Below are positions 1-7,453 of a stretch of DNA of 30,776 nt, one piece after another. A program made the position numbers and the translations under genes. The notes under the pieces are model-generated. The model was not told the DNA's origin. It ran no database searches and saw nothing but the letters and a program-made list of their open reading frames with translations. How positions within the stretch are numbered: position 1 is the stretch's first letter; the number at the start of each line of letters is the position of its first letter. Origin of the DNA: Lentisphaeria bacterium UBA7640 (GTDB lineage Bacteria; Verrucomicrobiota; Lentisphaeria; Victivallales; Victivallaceae); the NCBI GenBank assembly GCA_002483765.1, contig DLIO01000145.1, positions 1-30,776 on the forward strand, written 5' to 3'.

Positions 1-23
1 TTACATCAAATGCAGAAGAACCA
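1..23 (-). mobile_element. Putative insertion-sequence terminus at the left edge
   Basis: Read on the minus strand, this stretch begins TGGTTCTTCTGCATTTGA. The same 18 bases, in the opposite orientation in the window, form its last 18 bases. The flanking host sequences differ. Shared tips that stop exactly at both contig edges are what an assembly broken at a repeated insertion sequence gives. The GGTTCTTC start recalls the GGCTCTT-type terminal inverted repeats of ISL3-family elements, but no transposase is present, so the family is a guess. Whether the element starts at T23 or G22 cannot be decided. Confidence 0.45.
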
Positions 24-99
24 GATTTTCGCATTTCACAGACAATGCGGTTAGCAGCAAGGCTCCTAAAAGACTCTTTTTAAATAATTTTGAAAGCAT
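1..99 (-). pseudogene. 5' fragment of a secreted protein, truncated at the left edge
   Basis: A 32-codon ORF starts at ATG 99-97, just downstream of and on the same strand as the pseudopilin gene. An AGGA-like ribosome site precedes it. Its N-terminus reads MLSKLFKKSLLGALLLTALS, a clear signal peptide with a lysine-rich n-region and a leucine-rich core. After about residue 25 the frame enters the inferred insertion-sequence tip (1-23) and stops at TAA on position 1. The real protein was therefore probably a longer exported protein cut by an insertion. In Lentisphaerota, genes next to regulator and pseudopilin pairs are often secreted glycosidases or sulfatases; that function is inference, and nothing of the mature domain remains. 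Confidence 0.45.
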
Positions 100-118
100 T
101 TTTCTATCCTTTTTTAGA

Positions 119-832
119 TTAATTGTTCCAAGTAAATGAATACGTTATTCCGAGCTCTTTTGCTTCGCCACCACTTACTGCGTTGACATGACCGTCCATA
201 AACATTCCGTTGGCTTTTTTACTGTGGAATAGTCCTAAATGCCGGTTATCGCTCCAGTTGGGGACAAAATAGTAACTTTGAGTTTTTTGTGAAAGAAAAA
301 GGCTATCGCCAATATATAAATATTGTGATGGCTTTTTAATTGATGTTACTTTAAGAAAATTATGAGCATTACTTTCTTTTATGCCTTCTAGTTGATTAGG
401 CTTGCAGACGTTCATTCCATAGCTTTCAAACTTACTAATCGGATGATTTTTGCTTTTTTGTCCAGCAATAACAGCATCAGGTTGCTTTACGGTTGGACAT
501 GCAAAAATGGCTGTCAGATAGCCGGTTAGAGGATCCCAAGGTGCATATCCTGTAAAATTTGCAAGATATTCTGGCCATTGGACATTACTTCCATTGACGG
601 ACGAAAGATATGGAAAAATTCGATCGTCATAATCTTGCGAATATTGCATTATCATGGTACCGAGTTGCTTGAGATTTCCAGTGCATGTGATTGCCCTCGC
701 TTTGTCTCTCGCTTTATTTAGAGCAGGAAGCAACATTGCCGCTAAAATAGCGATTATCGCAATTACTACCAAAAGTTCTATCAGTGTGAACATCAACGGT
801 TTACAGCTTTTTTTATTTGCTTCGTTCTTCAT
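119..832 (-). CDS. Type II secretion pseudopilin-like protein (prepilin N-terminal domain, H-X9-DG C-terminus)
   Basis: This is a 237-aa exported or envelope protein of the prepilin-like H-X9-DG family that is greatly expanded in Lentisphaerota and Planctomycetes. Residues 15-38 form the prepilin hydrophobic helix (FTLIELLVVIAIIAILAAM), with the conserved Glu at position +5 of the mature protein. Methionine rather than the usual glycine precedes the cleavage point. Near the C-terminus, H-SKKANGMFM-DG fits the H-X9-DG signature. The start at ATG 832 is chosen because GGAG lies 9 bases upstream; an in-frame ATG at 847 would lie upstream of that site and has no ribosome site itself. The gene lies between a GntR/LacI-type regulator and a truncated secreted protein on the same strand, suggesting joint regulation. 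Exact substrate or function is unknown. Confidence 0.85.
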   Translation of the reverse strand: MKNEANKKSCKPLMFTLIELLVVIAIIAILAAMLLPALNKARDKARAITCTGNLKQLGTMIMQYSQDYDDRIFPYLSSVNGSNVQWPEYLANFTGYAPWDPLTGYLTAIFACPTVKQPDAVIAGQKSKNHPISKFESYGMNVCKPNQLEGIKESNAHNFLKVTSIKKPSQYLYIGDSLFLSQKTQSYYFVPNWSDNRHLGLFHSKKANGMFMDGHVNAVSGGEAKELGITYSFTWNN

Positions 833-1185
833 TTTAACAGTCTCCATTTTCTGGTAATAGTTTAGTGTTAAAAAGTTAACTTTCTAAACATTTTTATTTT
901 TATTTTTCTAGATCGATTGTCTTTGAGCAATTTTTCAGCCATAATTTCTCCGAGTTTGTTACGGCTGCGTTTTTAGGGGAATTCATTATAATAATTTGAT
1001 ATCGAAATTGGATCTCTGAAAACTTATTTTCAGACCTACGTACTTTGGTGATTTTTGTTCTATAATAATGCCTCCATGCTTAAGGTTTTGCACTTTTTGG
1101 GAATATATTCATTGTTTTGTATTTTATCATTTTTTATGTACTATTTACCTCCAACTTTATTGTTTTGTTTTTTAACATTAAACCT
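833..1185. other. Gap between pseudopilin and regulator; possible operator
   Basis: No convincing gene lies here. An imperfect inverted repeat at 861-888 (TTTAG-t-GTTAA, loop AAAG, TTAAC-ttt-CTAAA) sits about 30 bases upstream of the pseudopilin start and could be an operator or leader hairpin. A second small hairpin, CTGAAAA-CTTA-TTTTCAG, is at 1016-1033. A minus-strand -10-like TATAAT at 985-990 has no matching -35. The DNA is strongly A+T-rich. Confidence 0.3.
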
Positions 1186-2283
1186 TTATAATTTCACTTT
1201 GCATGACGAGCTGCGTTCAACCAAATATGGATAAAATGCATCTTGAGATAATTTATTGAGTGGACGTTTTTTAAGAATATTTTCAAGTTGAATTGCGGCC
1301 TGTAAACTAAATTCTTTAATCTTTTGCGCGAAGGTGTCTAAAGGAGGTGCAAGTTGTTCAAGAAAATCGGTATTGTCAAGGCCGAGTAAAGAAATATCCT
1401 TGCCAATATTTAGGTTTAATTCATTCATTACATTGTACGTTGGAATTACGCTACTTAAAGTGGCAATAATAAACGCAGTTGGACAGTCGTTTTGGCGCAT
1501 TTCTATCCTCAACTCATCCCCATCCGAATCATCATTTATCACGATTCGCCATTCTGGTTTTACTGGAAGACCAGCATTCCACATTTCTGATTCATAACCA
1601 CGTATTCTTAAGACATTTGAGCTACGCTTCGAATCACTCGCGATAATTCCGATGCGGCGATGTCCAAGCTTTTGAAGGTGCGCAACTGCTAGAGCTGCTG
1701 CTTGAATATGATCAGTACCGAAAGCAATTTCCGGTAATTCAGGATTGGCAAAACCCCCGATGGTAACCAGTGGCACGCCTATATCGCAAAGTTGTTTAAT
1801 CTTGGCGGAAAACTCTTCGCGTGGTACGAAAATCATTGCGCCAGATAGTTCATAATCATGAATCAATTTTTCATATTGTTCAGGGGTGCCGTTCAAAGAT
1901 ACTATTTGGTAGCCCGTGTTTTCCCAATATTTGTAAAATTCGGACATGACGGGATTAACATACGCGGGATCGGAAGTAATAATTTCATGGCAAATAATGC
2001 CAATGCGCAAGTGACGGGGAGTCCGGCTTGAAGAATCAGTCACATAGGTTCCAGAACCAACCTTCCGTTCTAGCATACCTTTTTTACTTAATAGTTTGAA
2101 GCTCTTGTTGATGGTTACAGTGGTAGTGTTTAGGTGTTCTGCCAGTTGCCGGTCGCTCGGAAGTTTGGCTCCAAGAGGTAACTCGCTGTTTTTAATCCAT
2201 TTCTCTAGCGAGTTTGCCAAACGTTTATATTTTGGTAAACTGGAAACGCAATCGTTCTTAAATGTTAAATCGTTCAGAATCAT
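1186..2283 (-). CDS. GntR-type DNA-binding domain fused to LacI-like sugar-sensor domain (transcriptional regulator)
   Basis: A 365-aa cytoplasmic regulator. Residues about 17-82 form a GntR winged helix-turn-helix, with LPSDRQLAEHLNTTTVTINK and the wing KVGSGTYV. From about residue 92 (HLRIGIICHE) it becomes a periplasmic-binding-protein-like sensor of the LacI/GalR type, with blocks such as GVPLVTIGGF, LGHRRIGII and ISLLGLDN. This architecture (AraR-like) normally binds a sugar and represses nearby catabolic genes. The ATG at 2283 has an AGGAG site 7 bases upstream and a consensus promoter 30 bases upstream. The downstream pseudopilin and secreted-protein fragment on the same strand are its probable targets. 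Effector sugar cannot be read from sequence. Confidence 0.88.
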   Translation of the reverse strand: MILNDLTFKNDCVSSLPKYKRLANSLEKWIKNSELPLGAKLPSDRQLAEHLNTTTVTINKSFKLLSKKGMLERKVGSGTYVTDSSSRTPRHLRIGIICHEIITSDPAYVNPVMSEFYKYWENTGYQIVSLNGTPEQYEKLIHDYELSGAMIFVPREEFSAKIKQLCDIGVPLVTIGGFANPELPEIAFGTDHIQAAALAVAHLQKLGHRRIGIIASDSKRSSNVLRIRGYESEMWNAGLPVKPEWRIVINDDSDGDELRIEMRQNDCPTAFIIATLSSVIPTYNVMNELNLNIGKDISLLGLDNTDFLEQLAPPLDTFAQKIKEFSLQAAIQLENILKKRPLNKLSQDAFYPYLVERSSSCKVKL

Positions 2284-2312
2284 TTTTGCTCCTAAATAAA
2301 AAGCTTAAAATC

Positions 2313-2341
2313 ATTATATAGCCATATCAATATTTTGTCAA
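2313..2341 (-). promoter_or_regulatory. Consensus sigma-70 promoter P1 for the sensor regulator
   Basis: On the minus strand, TTGACA (2341-2336), exactly 17 bases, then TATAAT (2318-2313): a perfect match to both hexamers with ideal spacing. The expected start point is near 2306, giving a short leader of about 20 bases that carries the AGGAG site of the regulator at 2283. The upstream side is a long A/T run that could act as an UP element. Confidence 0.75.
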
Positions 2342-2371
2342 GAGTGAAATATGTTTTTATTTAAAATAAAA
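2313..2371. repeat. Direct repeat copy 1 (59 bp, contains promoter P1)
   Basis: This 59-bp block is repeated at 2451-2509 in the same orientation, 138 bases apart, with a single visible mismatch (position 2326 A versus 2464 G). Weaker similarity continues for a further 12 or so bases. It contains the promoter hexamers and the adjacent near-palindromic A/T block TTTTATTTAAAATAAAA. Confidence 0.9.
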
Positions 2372-2450
2372 CAACATATATCGTTTAATGTATGGCAAGT
2401 TACTGATTTTGGCATCAATAAGCTCTTAATGAGTTTAAAATTCTAAAGCT

Positions 2451-2479
2451 ATTATATAGCCATGTCAATATTTTGTCAA
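2451..2479 (-). promoter_or_regulatory. Duplicate consensus sigma-70 promoter P2
   Basis: A second TTGACA (2479-2474), 17-base spacer, TATAAT (2456-2451) on the minus strand, inside the second copy of the 59-bp repeat. Transcription from here would run through P1 into the regulator, giving a leader about 160 bases longer. It could serve an operator-looping or dual-promoter arrangement, or be a neutral duplication. Confidence 0.65.
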
Positions 2480-2509
2480 GAGTGAAATATGTTTTTATTT
2501 AAAATAAAA
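2451..2509. repeat. Direct repeat copy 2 (59 bp, contains promoter P2)
   Basis: Second copy of the 2313-2371 block, same orientation, one mismatch. The 79 bases between the copies show no repeat of their own and no convincing gene. Near-identity over 59 bp in an A/T-rich spacer implies a recent duplication or selection to keep both copies. Confidence 0.9.
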
Positions 2510-2582
2510 TGATATATGTCGCTTTTTGGTGAGTTTTTCTTTGTGAGAGCCAAAACTCATTTTTCACTGAAGGTTTGAAACT

Positions 2583-3998
2583 GTGGGAAACTGTGATAAT
2601 TTTTTGATTATGACAATAAGAGAATTCAGCCTGAAATATCGCCGTGAAATTTTTGGCATTGTTACTTTAACGGTATTAGCTCTAATTATACGACTAGCAG
2701 TGGCTACGCCTGGATTTTACGATATGCCAGCGCGTTTTTCCCGTCCTGACACTGGCGGATATTTGTCGCCGGCGTTAGCATTGGTTGAAACTGGGCGCTT
2801 TGACTCTGCTCCTGATTCTGGAGAAGCCATGGCTGGGCGTCCTCCCGGGTTTCCGTTGTTGATTGCTCTAGTATTCAGGGTTTTTGGGGAATCATATCCA
2901 GCATTGATTGTGATGTTATCCGTAATTGGCGCATTAACGGTTATTCCGGTCTATTTATGCGGAAGGCTTTGGGGCAGTAATACTGTTGCTACTGTCGCGG
3001 GGGGATTGTTTGCGTTGAATATTACGGCTATCGCATTGAGTCCGATGTTGTTGACGGATACTCTTTTTGCCTTTTTTGCGGCGTGGCAACTTTATTTTTT
3101 TCTTTTGTTTCACCAAACTAAAAGATTGCGTTGGTGTTTTGTCGCTATCGCGATAGCGGCGTTGTCAGCTTTGATCCGGCCAATCGCGATGCTGTGGATT
3201 TTTCCCGGTTTATTTCTGATCGCCATTATGCCAAAAATGAATGCTCGAAATAAAATTATGGCAGCAATCGGCTCACTGATTATTTTTTATGCAATACTAA
3301 CGCCATGGATGTTGCGCAACTACAATTGTGGTGCTGGATTTTGTATTGATACCAATACTGGAGCGATGTATCATCAAAATGGTGCGATGTTATTGGCCAA
3401 AGTCAATGGCACACAATATGAAGATGAAAAACAGCGTTTATTGAAGGAACTTGACGCCGAATTTGCTAATCTTGATAAATATCCAGATGCCGCGTCAAGG
3501 GTTGATTATCGAATAACAAAATTTCGGAAATTGGTTTTTAAGCATCCGTTCACCTATTTTTCACTTCATTTTTCGCCTTACGTGTTGTTGCCAGACGTGG
3601 CGACTTTTTGTGAGTTATTGGGCATCAGCTCGAGCGATCGAGGGACTCTTAATGTGCTGAAGTCCGATGGTTTGATTGCCGCGACAAAACATTATTTTGG
3701 TGGACGTACTAGCATCGTTTTTGCTTTGCTACCGTTGTTACTGATTCCGTCAATTTGTTATGCCGGAGCCGCATGGCAGTTGTTCAAGTGGATTGTTCAA
3801 AAGCAGATTTTCATGTTGTTTTTATTTCTCGCTTTTGTGGAATATTTTCTATTTTTACCAGGCCCGATAACGGTGCCACGTTACCATCTTCCAGCGTTAC
3901 CGTTGCTCGCTGTTATGGCCGCAATGGTACTGGTTCCAACTGTACAGAAAATTAGCTCGCAAATAAAAATAAAAAAACTTAGACCAGAGGCACAGTAA
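2583..3998 (+). CDS. Polytopic glycosyltransferase (PMT/ArnT-like, GT39/GT83 type)
   Basis: A 471-aa inner-membrane protein with about ten hydrophobic segments. The N-terminal half matches GT-C transferases that use polyprenyl-phosphate sugars: a first outer loop with acidic residues (RPDTGGYLSPALALVETGRF), then the hallmark GRPPGFPLLIALVFRVFGE. A soluble loop at about residues 255-310 lies between membrane segments. It probably moves a sugar from a lipid carrier onto protein or envelope glycan; the acceptor is unknown. The GTG at 2583 has AAGG nine bases upstream; an in-frame ATG at 2610 has no ribosome site, so the GTG is preferred. The TAA stop overlaps the next gene's ATG by one base, so the two are translationally coupled. 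Confidence 0.75.
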   Translation: MGNCDNFLIMTIREFSLKYRREIFGIVTLTVLALIIRLAVATPGFYDMPARFSRPDTGGYLSPALALVETGRFDSAPDSGEAMAGRPPGFPLLIALVFRVFGESYPALIVMLSVIGALTVIPVYLCGRLWGSNTVATVAGGLFALNITAIALSPMLLTDTLFAFFAAWQLYFFLLFHQTKRLRWCFVAIAIAALSALIRPIAMLWIFPGLFLIAIMPKMNARNKIMAAIGSLIIFYAILTPWMLRNYNCGAGFCIDTNTGAMYHQNGAMLLAKVNGTQYEDEKQRLLKELDAEFANLDKYPDAASRVDYRITKFRKLVFKHPFTYFSLHFSPYVLLPDVATFCELLGISSSDRGTLNVLKSDGLIAATKHYFGGRTSIVFALLPLLLIPSICYAGAAWQLFKWIVQKQIFMLFLFLAFVEYFLFLPGPITVPRYHLPALPLLAVMAAMVLVPTVQKISSQIKIKKLRPEAQ

Positions 3999-4669
3999 TG
4001 ACATTACCTCAAAAAGCGTTAAAACTCCGTTTGCAGGTTGCCCAGTTACTTCATCAACTAATCGAAGACGATTCTTTCAAGGTAGGTAGTAGATTACCCT
4101 CTGAGCGTAAACTGGTCGAACAGTTCAAGGTTTCGCGCAGTTCAATTCGTGAAGCGATTAGAGCGTTGGAGGCGGTTGGCATTTTGGAAAGCCGGCGTGG
4201 GGCAGGAAATATTGTTTTGAGTAAACAGGCAAACGTCATAACGCATTCACACGTGATTACAGAAGAAACGGAAGCTAAAGAAATTATGGAGATCTTGGAG
4301 ATGCGTCGTGGACTGGAATTGGAGGCCGTGCGTCTAGCCACGGAACGCATCACCATGGAACAAGAAAAGACATTGCAATGTTATATTGGCGAGATGCGTA
4401 TTGCTAATTGTGAAGCCGTCGCACAGGCGATTGAAACTGGATTTCACCAGCAGATTGTTGAATATTCAGGAAACCGTTTACTCCAACGATATTTCACTTC
4501 AATTATGCAGATGACGCAAGGTCTTGATGTTTTTGGAGTTTGTTCTCACTCGCAGTTAATGCTAGAGGTCCACGCTGAATTATGTGAATCAATTGTAGAA
4601 CGCCTACCAGATGCCGCCGAAGCGGCGCTCAAGCATTATTTTGCGATATTGATTGATGCTCAACGTTAG
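3998..4669 (+). CDS. FadR-subfamily GntR transcriptional regulator (FCD domain)
   Basis: A 223-aa cytoplasmic regulator. Residues about 8-75 are a GntR winged helix with RLPSERKLVEQFKVSRSSIR and a wing ending RRGAGNIV. Residues about 95-218 are an all-helical FCD ligand domain. Its usual metal/ligand residues appear as E146-x3-H150, H192 and H213. FCD regulators typically sense organic acids or amino-acid-derived metabolites. It starts in a TAATG overlap with the glycosyltransferase. Genes further downstream are the convergent membrane protein and then the D-threonine aldolase-like gene; an inverted repeat upstream of the latter (5738-5771) could be its operator, which is inference only. Confidence 0.87.
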   Translation: MTLPQKALKLRLQVAQLLHQLIEDDSFKVGSRLPSERKLVEQFKVSRSSIREAIRALEAVGILESRRGAGNIVLSKQANVITHSHVITEETEAKEIMEILEMRRGLELEAVRLATERITMEQEKTLQCYIGEMRIANCEAVAQAIETGFHQQIVEYSGNRLLQRYFTSIMQMTQGLDVFGVCSHSQLMLEVHAELCESIVERLPDAAEAALKHYFAILIDAQR

Positions 4670-4686
4670 GGACTACCAAGAAGTCA

Positions 4687-5613
4687 TTATTTTGCGACGC
4701 CACTATCATTTTGTTCGATTATTATTCGCTTCAGATCATCGCGTAGCGATGATTGGAAGTTTCTATGAAATATATAGCGCATGATGGAACGAGTGAGCCA
4801 GAGTAAAAGAGTGAACAAGGTTATTGGGAAAACAATACAGTCAAAAATATATCCAACAATCAACTTGATGCTCCAGACAGCCATCTCAGTTGATTTCCGT
4901 TTAAGGTATCTTACAACTAGTTGGAATCGTTCCGGAAGCTGTTTAACTTTGGCTATAATGCCGTCAGAATCTTCGCTGTTCTCGGGAAATAGCTTTGTTT
5001 GAGCTTCAGCAAAGCCGCTTTGTGCCTCTTCAATGGCTGGAGCGGTGATAATTCGCGACAAATGAGATGCTCCCCATACAGAAATTGGGAGTATATACAA
5101 AACCGCGAGTGACGCAACGATGGATAATGAAAGAATGTCCCGAACTGTTTCTCGCACTTTTGTCCAGCCGCTAGCCCGCCAACGCAGCAGTAAACTGATT
5201 CCAAGCATAAAAAAGGTAACGCTTAAAACATATCCATCAACGATTGCTGCCGCTTTGAGCAGGTACTGAATTGACAAAATCGTTATACAGCCAGTTAACA
5301 GTGTCCGCCAAGCAATATCGACGTAGTCGTACGCCGATTGTACTATGTCGCCAACTTGTAGATTGAAAGATGCGCCTACACTAACCCCCGCAGTGCTGCC
5401 TTCAATAACCGCAAGACCGGCCTTAACTGCAGACATCGTCGCGAAACCAGCGAGTGCTTTCTTAAAAGTTCGATTTAAATATTGATCATTTTGAGTCTGA
5501 AGCGCGCCGACTCCACAACGCTGAACTACGGGTTCAAGGATGCCCCAAAAAGTCAGAACTGTTAAAATGAAACAGAGGACAACAGCGGCAGTGCGCATAA
5601 TTTTGTTTTTCAT
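4687..5613 (-). CDS. Unknown integral membrane protein
   Basis: A 308-aa protein that I do not recognise. The start at ATG 5613 (MKNKIMRTAAVVLCFILTVL) puts an N-terminal membrane anchor or signal at residues 5-25; the frame is open upstream to 5769, but that extension is polar and has no ribosome site. At 5613 there is a GGGA seven bases upstream. Further hydrophobic stretches lie at about residues 105-145 (two segments), 160-190 and 255-290, separated by a polar segment with many Glu and Lys residues at about 195-245. It converges with the FadR-type regulator (17 bases between stops). No catalytic motif is visible. Confidence 0.6.
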   Translation of the reverse strand: MKNKIMRTAAVVLCFILTVLTFWGILEPVVQRCGVGALQTQNDQYLNRTFKKALAGFATMSAVKAGLAVIEGSTAGVSVGASFNLQVGDIVQSAYDYVDIAWRTLLTGCITILSIQYLLKAAAIVDGYVLSVTFFMLGISLLLRWRASGWTKVRETVRDILSLSIVASLAVLYILPISVWGASHLSRIITAPAIEEAQSGFAEAQTKLFPENSEDSDGIIAKVKQLPERFQLVVRYLKRKSTEMAVWSIKLIVGYIFDCIVFPITLFTLLLWLTRSIMRYIFHRNFQSSLRDDLKRIIIEQNDSGVAK

Positions 5614-5730
5614 ATCTTTTCCCAAATAATTAAATTTTCTTTTGATATTCGAAGAATCACCATGGTTAGTTAATCTACTGCCCGAATATTGGAATAAAAA
5701 TCTTTTTGTGTTAAAGAGATGAGTCGTTCC

Positions 5731-5771
5731 CGGATCAATTTGTCCGGATCTAATATTTGTAATGGACAAAT
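5731..5771. promoter_or_regulatory. Possible operator between divergent genes
   Basis: Perfect 8-base inverted arms ATTTGTCC (5738-5745) and GGACAAAT (5764-5771) with an 18-base spacer, overlapping a direct repeat of CCGGATC (5730-5736 and 5744-5750). It lies between the unknown membrane protein and the PLP enzyme, about 80 bases before the latter's start. The GT/AC arms resemble GntR-family half-sites, and a FadR-type regulator is encoded nearby. Confidence 0.35.
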
Positions 5772-5851
5772 CTATGGAGTAGGTGTAGTTTTCTTTTATC
5801 GGTGCTTTTTAAGAAAACTTGAATATTAAAATATTAACAAAATTTGGTCTT

Positions 5852-6979
5852 ATGATAAAATCAACCGTATTTAAAAATGATCTTGACACGCCTTGCTTAG
5901 TTTTGGATATCGAGCTTTTTGAACAAAATCTACACACCATGCGCGATCATGCCATGTCGGCTGGGAAAAAACTTCGTCCTCATGCAAAAACCCATAAATG
6001 TTCTGAAATGACAAGACGGCAGTTAAAGTCGGGAAATTGTGCAGGGATTTGTGTTGCTAAAGTTTCGGAAGCATGGGTGTTAGCACAGTCCGGAATTAAG
6101 GATATTCTGATCACTTCGCCAGTAACCACTGTGAAGAAAATCGAAAAAATGTTCGATTGCGCCACGCTTTGCGATAGCTTAATTGTGGTTGTGGATAATT
6201 TTAACCATGTCGATTTTCTTAATGCCGAGGCGGCGAGGCGGAAAAATATCTTGAAAGTGCTGGTTGATATTGATCCGGAAATGGGGCGCACTGGAGTTGA
6301 CTTTGCCAATGCTTTGGAATTGGGGAAATATATCACAGGCCAGTCTAATCTGAAACTTAAAGGTATTCAATGTTATGCTGGCCAGGTGCAACATATCTCT
6401 GGGTTTGAGGAGCGCCGTGACACCTCGTTGCGGCTAATGCGCCACGCCGCTAAAGTATTCAACCAATTCAAAGAGTCTGGATTGGGATGCGACATTTTTA
6501 CTGGTACCGGTACCGGGACATTTGACATTGATTGCGAAATTCCAGAAATGACTGACTTGCAGGTCGGTTCGTATTGCGTAATGGATAGTGAATATTTTCA
6601 ACTGGGAAGCCGGGATAATCCAAATCGATTTGAGGCTTTTCAGCCCGCTCTGACTATTCTTTCCAGCGTGATAAGCGTCAATCAGGATAATTTTGTAACA
6701 ATCGACGCCGGACTTAAAGCCATATATTACACGCCAGAGGCACCACCTTTGACCATTAATCCACCATCTCAACAGGGTTGGAGGTATGACTGGTTTGGCG
6801 ACGAGTTCGGCCGGATTAATATCCCTGCCGGCCAAACTAAACCTGCGCTCGGAGCTATTATCGAACTGTGCGCATCGCACTGCGATCCAACTATTAACCT
6901 CTTCGATTCGATCTATGTTGTTCGTAAAAACGAAGTGATTGACTGCTGGGCCATTGATTTGCGTGGACGATGTCAGTAA
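5852..6979 (+). CDS. D-threonine aldolase / D-serine dehydratase-like PLP enzyme (DSD1 family)
   Basis: A 375-aa fold-type III (alanine-racemase-like) PLP enzyme. DLDTPCLVLD opens the barrel, and PHAKTHK supplies the Schiff-base lysine (K46 from the chosen start). The C-terminal domain ends with ASHCDPTINLFD. His343-x-Asp345 in that block matches the His/Asp metal pair of D-threonine aldolase rather than the His/Cys pair of D-serine dehydratase, although a Cys lies between them. The likely reaction is cleavage of D-3-hydroxy-amino acids to glycine and an aldehyde, or a related D-amino-acid elimination. ATG 5852 is preferred because family members start just before the DLDTP motif; a TTG at 5819 is in frame. 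Neither has a strong ribosome site. Confidence 0.8.
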   Translation: MIKSTVFKNDLDTPCLVLDIELFEQNLHTMRDHAMSAGKKLRPHAKTHKCSEMTRRQLKSGNCAGICVAKVSEAWVLAQSGIKDILITSPVTTVKKIEKMFDCATLCDSLIVVVDNFNHVDFLNAEAARRKNILKVLVDIDPEMGRTGVDFANALELGKYITGQSNLKLKGIQCYAGQVQHISGFEERRDTSLRLMRHAAKVFNQFKESGLGCDIFTGTGTGTFDIDCEIPEMTDLQVGSYCVMDSEYFQLGSRDNPNRFEAFQPALTILSSVISVNQDNFVTIDAGLKAIYYTPEAPPLTINPPSQQGWRYDWFGDEFGRINIPAGQTKPALGAIIELCASHCDPTINLFDSIYVVRKNEVIDCWAIDLRGRCQ

Positions 6980-6987
6980 AAAATAGT

Positions 6988-7007
6988 ATACCCGCGAAAG
7001 CGAGTAT
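6988..7007 (+). terminator. Weak hairpin after the PLP enzyme
   Basis: ATACCCGC, loop GAAA, GCGAGTAT: an 8-bp stem with one mismatch, nine bases after the stop codon. There is no T run after it, so intrinsic termination is doubtful. Confidence 0.3.
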
Positions 7008-7160
7008 TTGGGAGCATAGTTTTAGTAGGGTCAAAACCTTCGTTCATATTTAAATATATTTTTAAGTGAATATTTCTGCAGTATAAAATTACCTCTAGGA
7101 GCCAGACCACTCAACCTATTTCAGGATAAAAGACTTTTTCGGGTGTAACTTTCATCTTCG

Positions 7161-7191
7161 AATTCGCGCGCGCATTATGCGCGCGTGAATT
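7161..7191. repeat. Intergenic GC-alternating palindrome, copy A
   Basis: A 31-bp hairpin: AATTCGCGCGCGCA, loop TTA, then TGCGCGCGTGAATT, with one G-T wobble position in the stem. It lies between the converging PLP-enzyme gene and the tRNA-Glu pair. Near-identical copies occur at 15194 and 22805 and a half-size copy at 27768. A CG-alternating stem this long could act as a bidirectional transcription barrier or RNA 3' end stabiliser, and behaves like a REP-type repeat. Confidence 0.85.
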
Positions 7192-7249
7192 TAAGCGTGC
7201 GTTTATGACGCGATGTTTGGCGGTGAGTTACAGAAATAAATTAAAAAGA

Positions 7250-7325
7250 TGGCATCCCCTACGGGATTCGAACCCGTGTTGCCGGGATGAAAACCCGGTG
7301 TCCTAGGCCTCTAGACGAAAGGGAC
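7250..7325 (-). tRNA. tRNA-Glu (UUC), copy 2 in transcription order
   Basis: A 76-nt cloverleaf on the minus strand with CCA encoded (7252-7250). The acceptor stem starts GTCCCTT and pairs with AGGGGAT followed by discriminator G. The anticodon arm is CCGGG-TTTTCAT-CCCGG with anticodon TTC, reading GAA/GAG. The T arm is GGGTTCGAATCCC-like. It is identical over its whole length to the copy at 7348, 22 bases upstream, so the two are probably one transcript. Confidence 0.96.
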
Positions 7326-7347
7326 GCAAGAGATAGTTTTGTAAAAA

Positions 7348-7423
7348 TGGCATCCCCTACGGGATTCGAACCCGTGTTGCCGGGATGAAAACCCGGTGTC
7401 CTAGGCCTCTAGACGAAAGGGAC
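7348..7423 (-). tRNA. tRNA-Glu (UUC), copy 1 in transcription order
   Basis: Same 76-nt sequence as the 7250-7325 gene, including the encoded CCA (7350-7348) and TTC anticodon. Three further bases beyond the 5' end of both genes are also shared. The pair is a recent tandem duplication with a 98-bp period. Confidence 0.96.
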
Positions 7424-7453
7424 GCAAGCTGATGTCATTTTAACAGAACGCTT

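Noticed and set aside
868..942. 24-codon minus-strand ORF (MAEKLLKDNRSRKIKIKMFR then KLTF) with GGAG six bases upstream, in the pseudopilin leader
   Set aside because: Very short, Lys/Ile-rich as A/T-rich noise would give, and ends inside an inverted repeat; a leader peptide is possible but unsupported.
985..990. Minus-strand TATAAT as the pseudopilin promoter
   Set aside because: No acceptable -35 at 16-18 bases; isolated -10-like hexamers are common in A/T-rich DNA.
7250..7423. Two long direct repeats suggesting a CRISPR-like array
   Set aside because: The repeats are complete tRNA-Glu genes with cloverleaf, anticodon TTC and CCA; only two units and no spacer logic.
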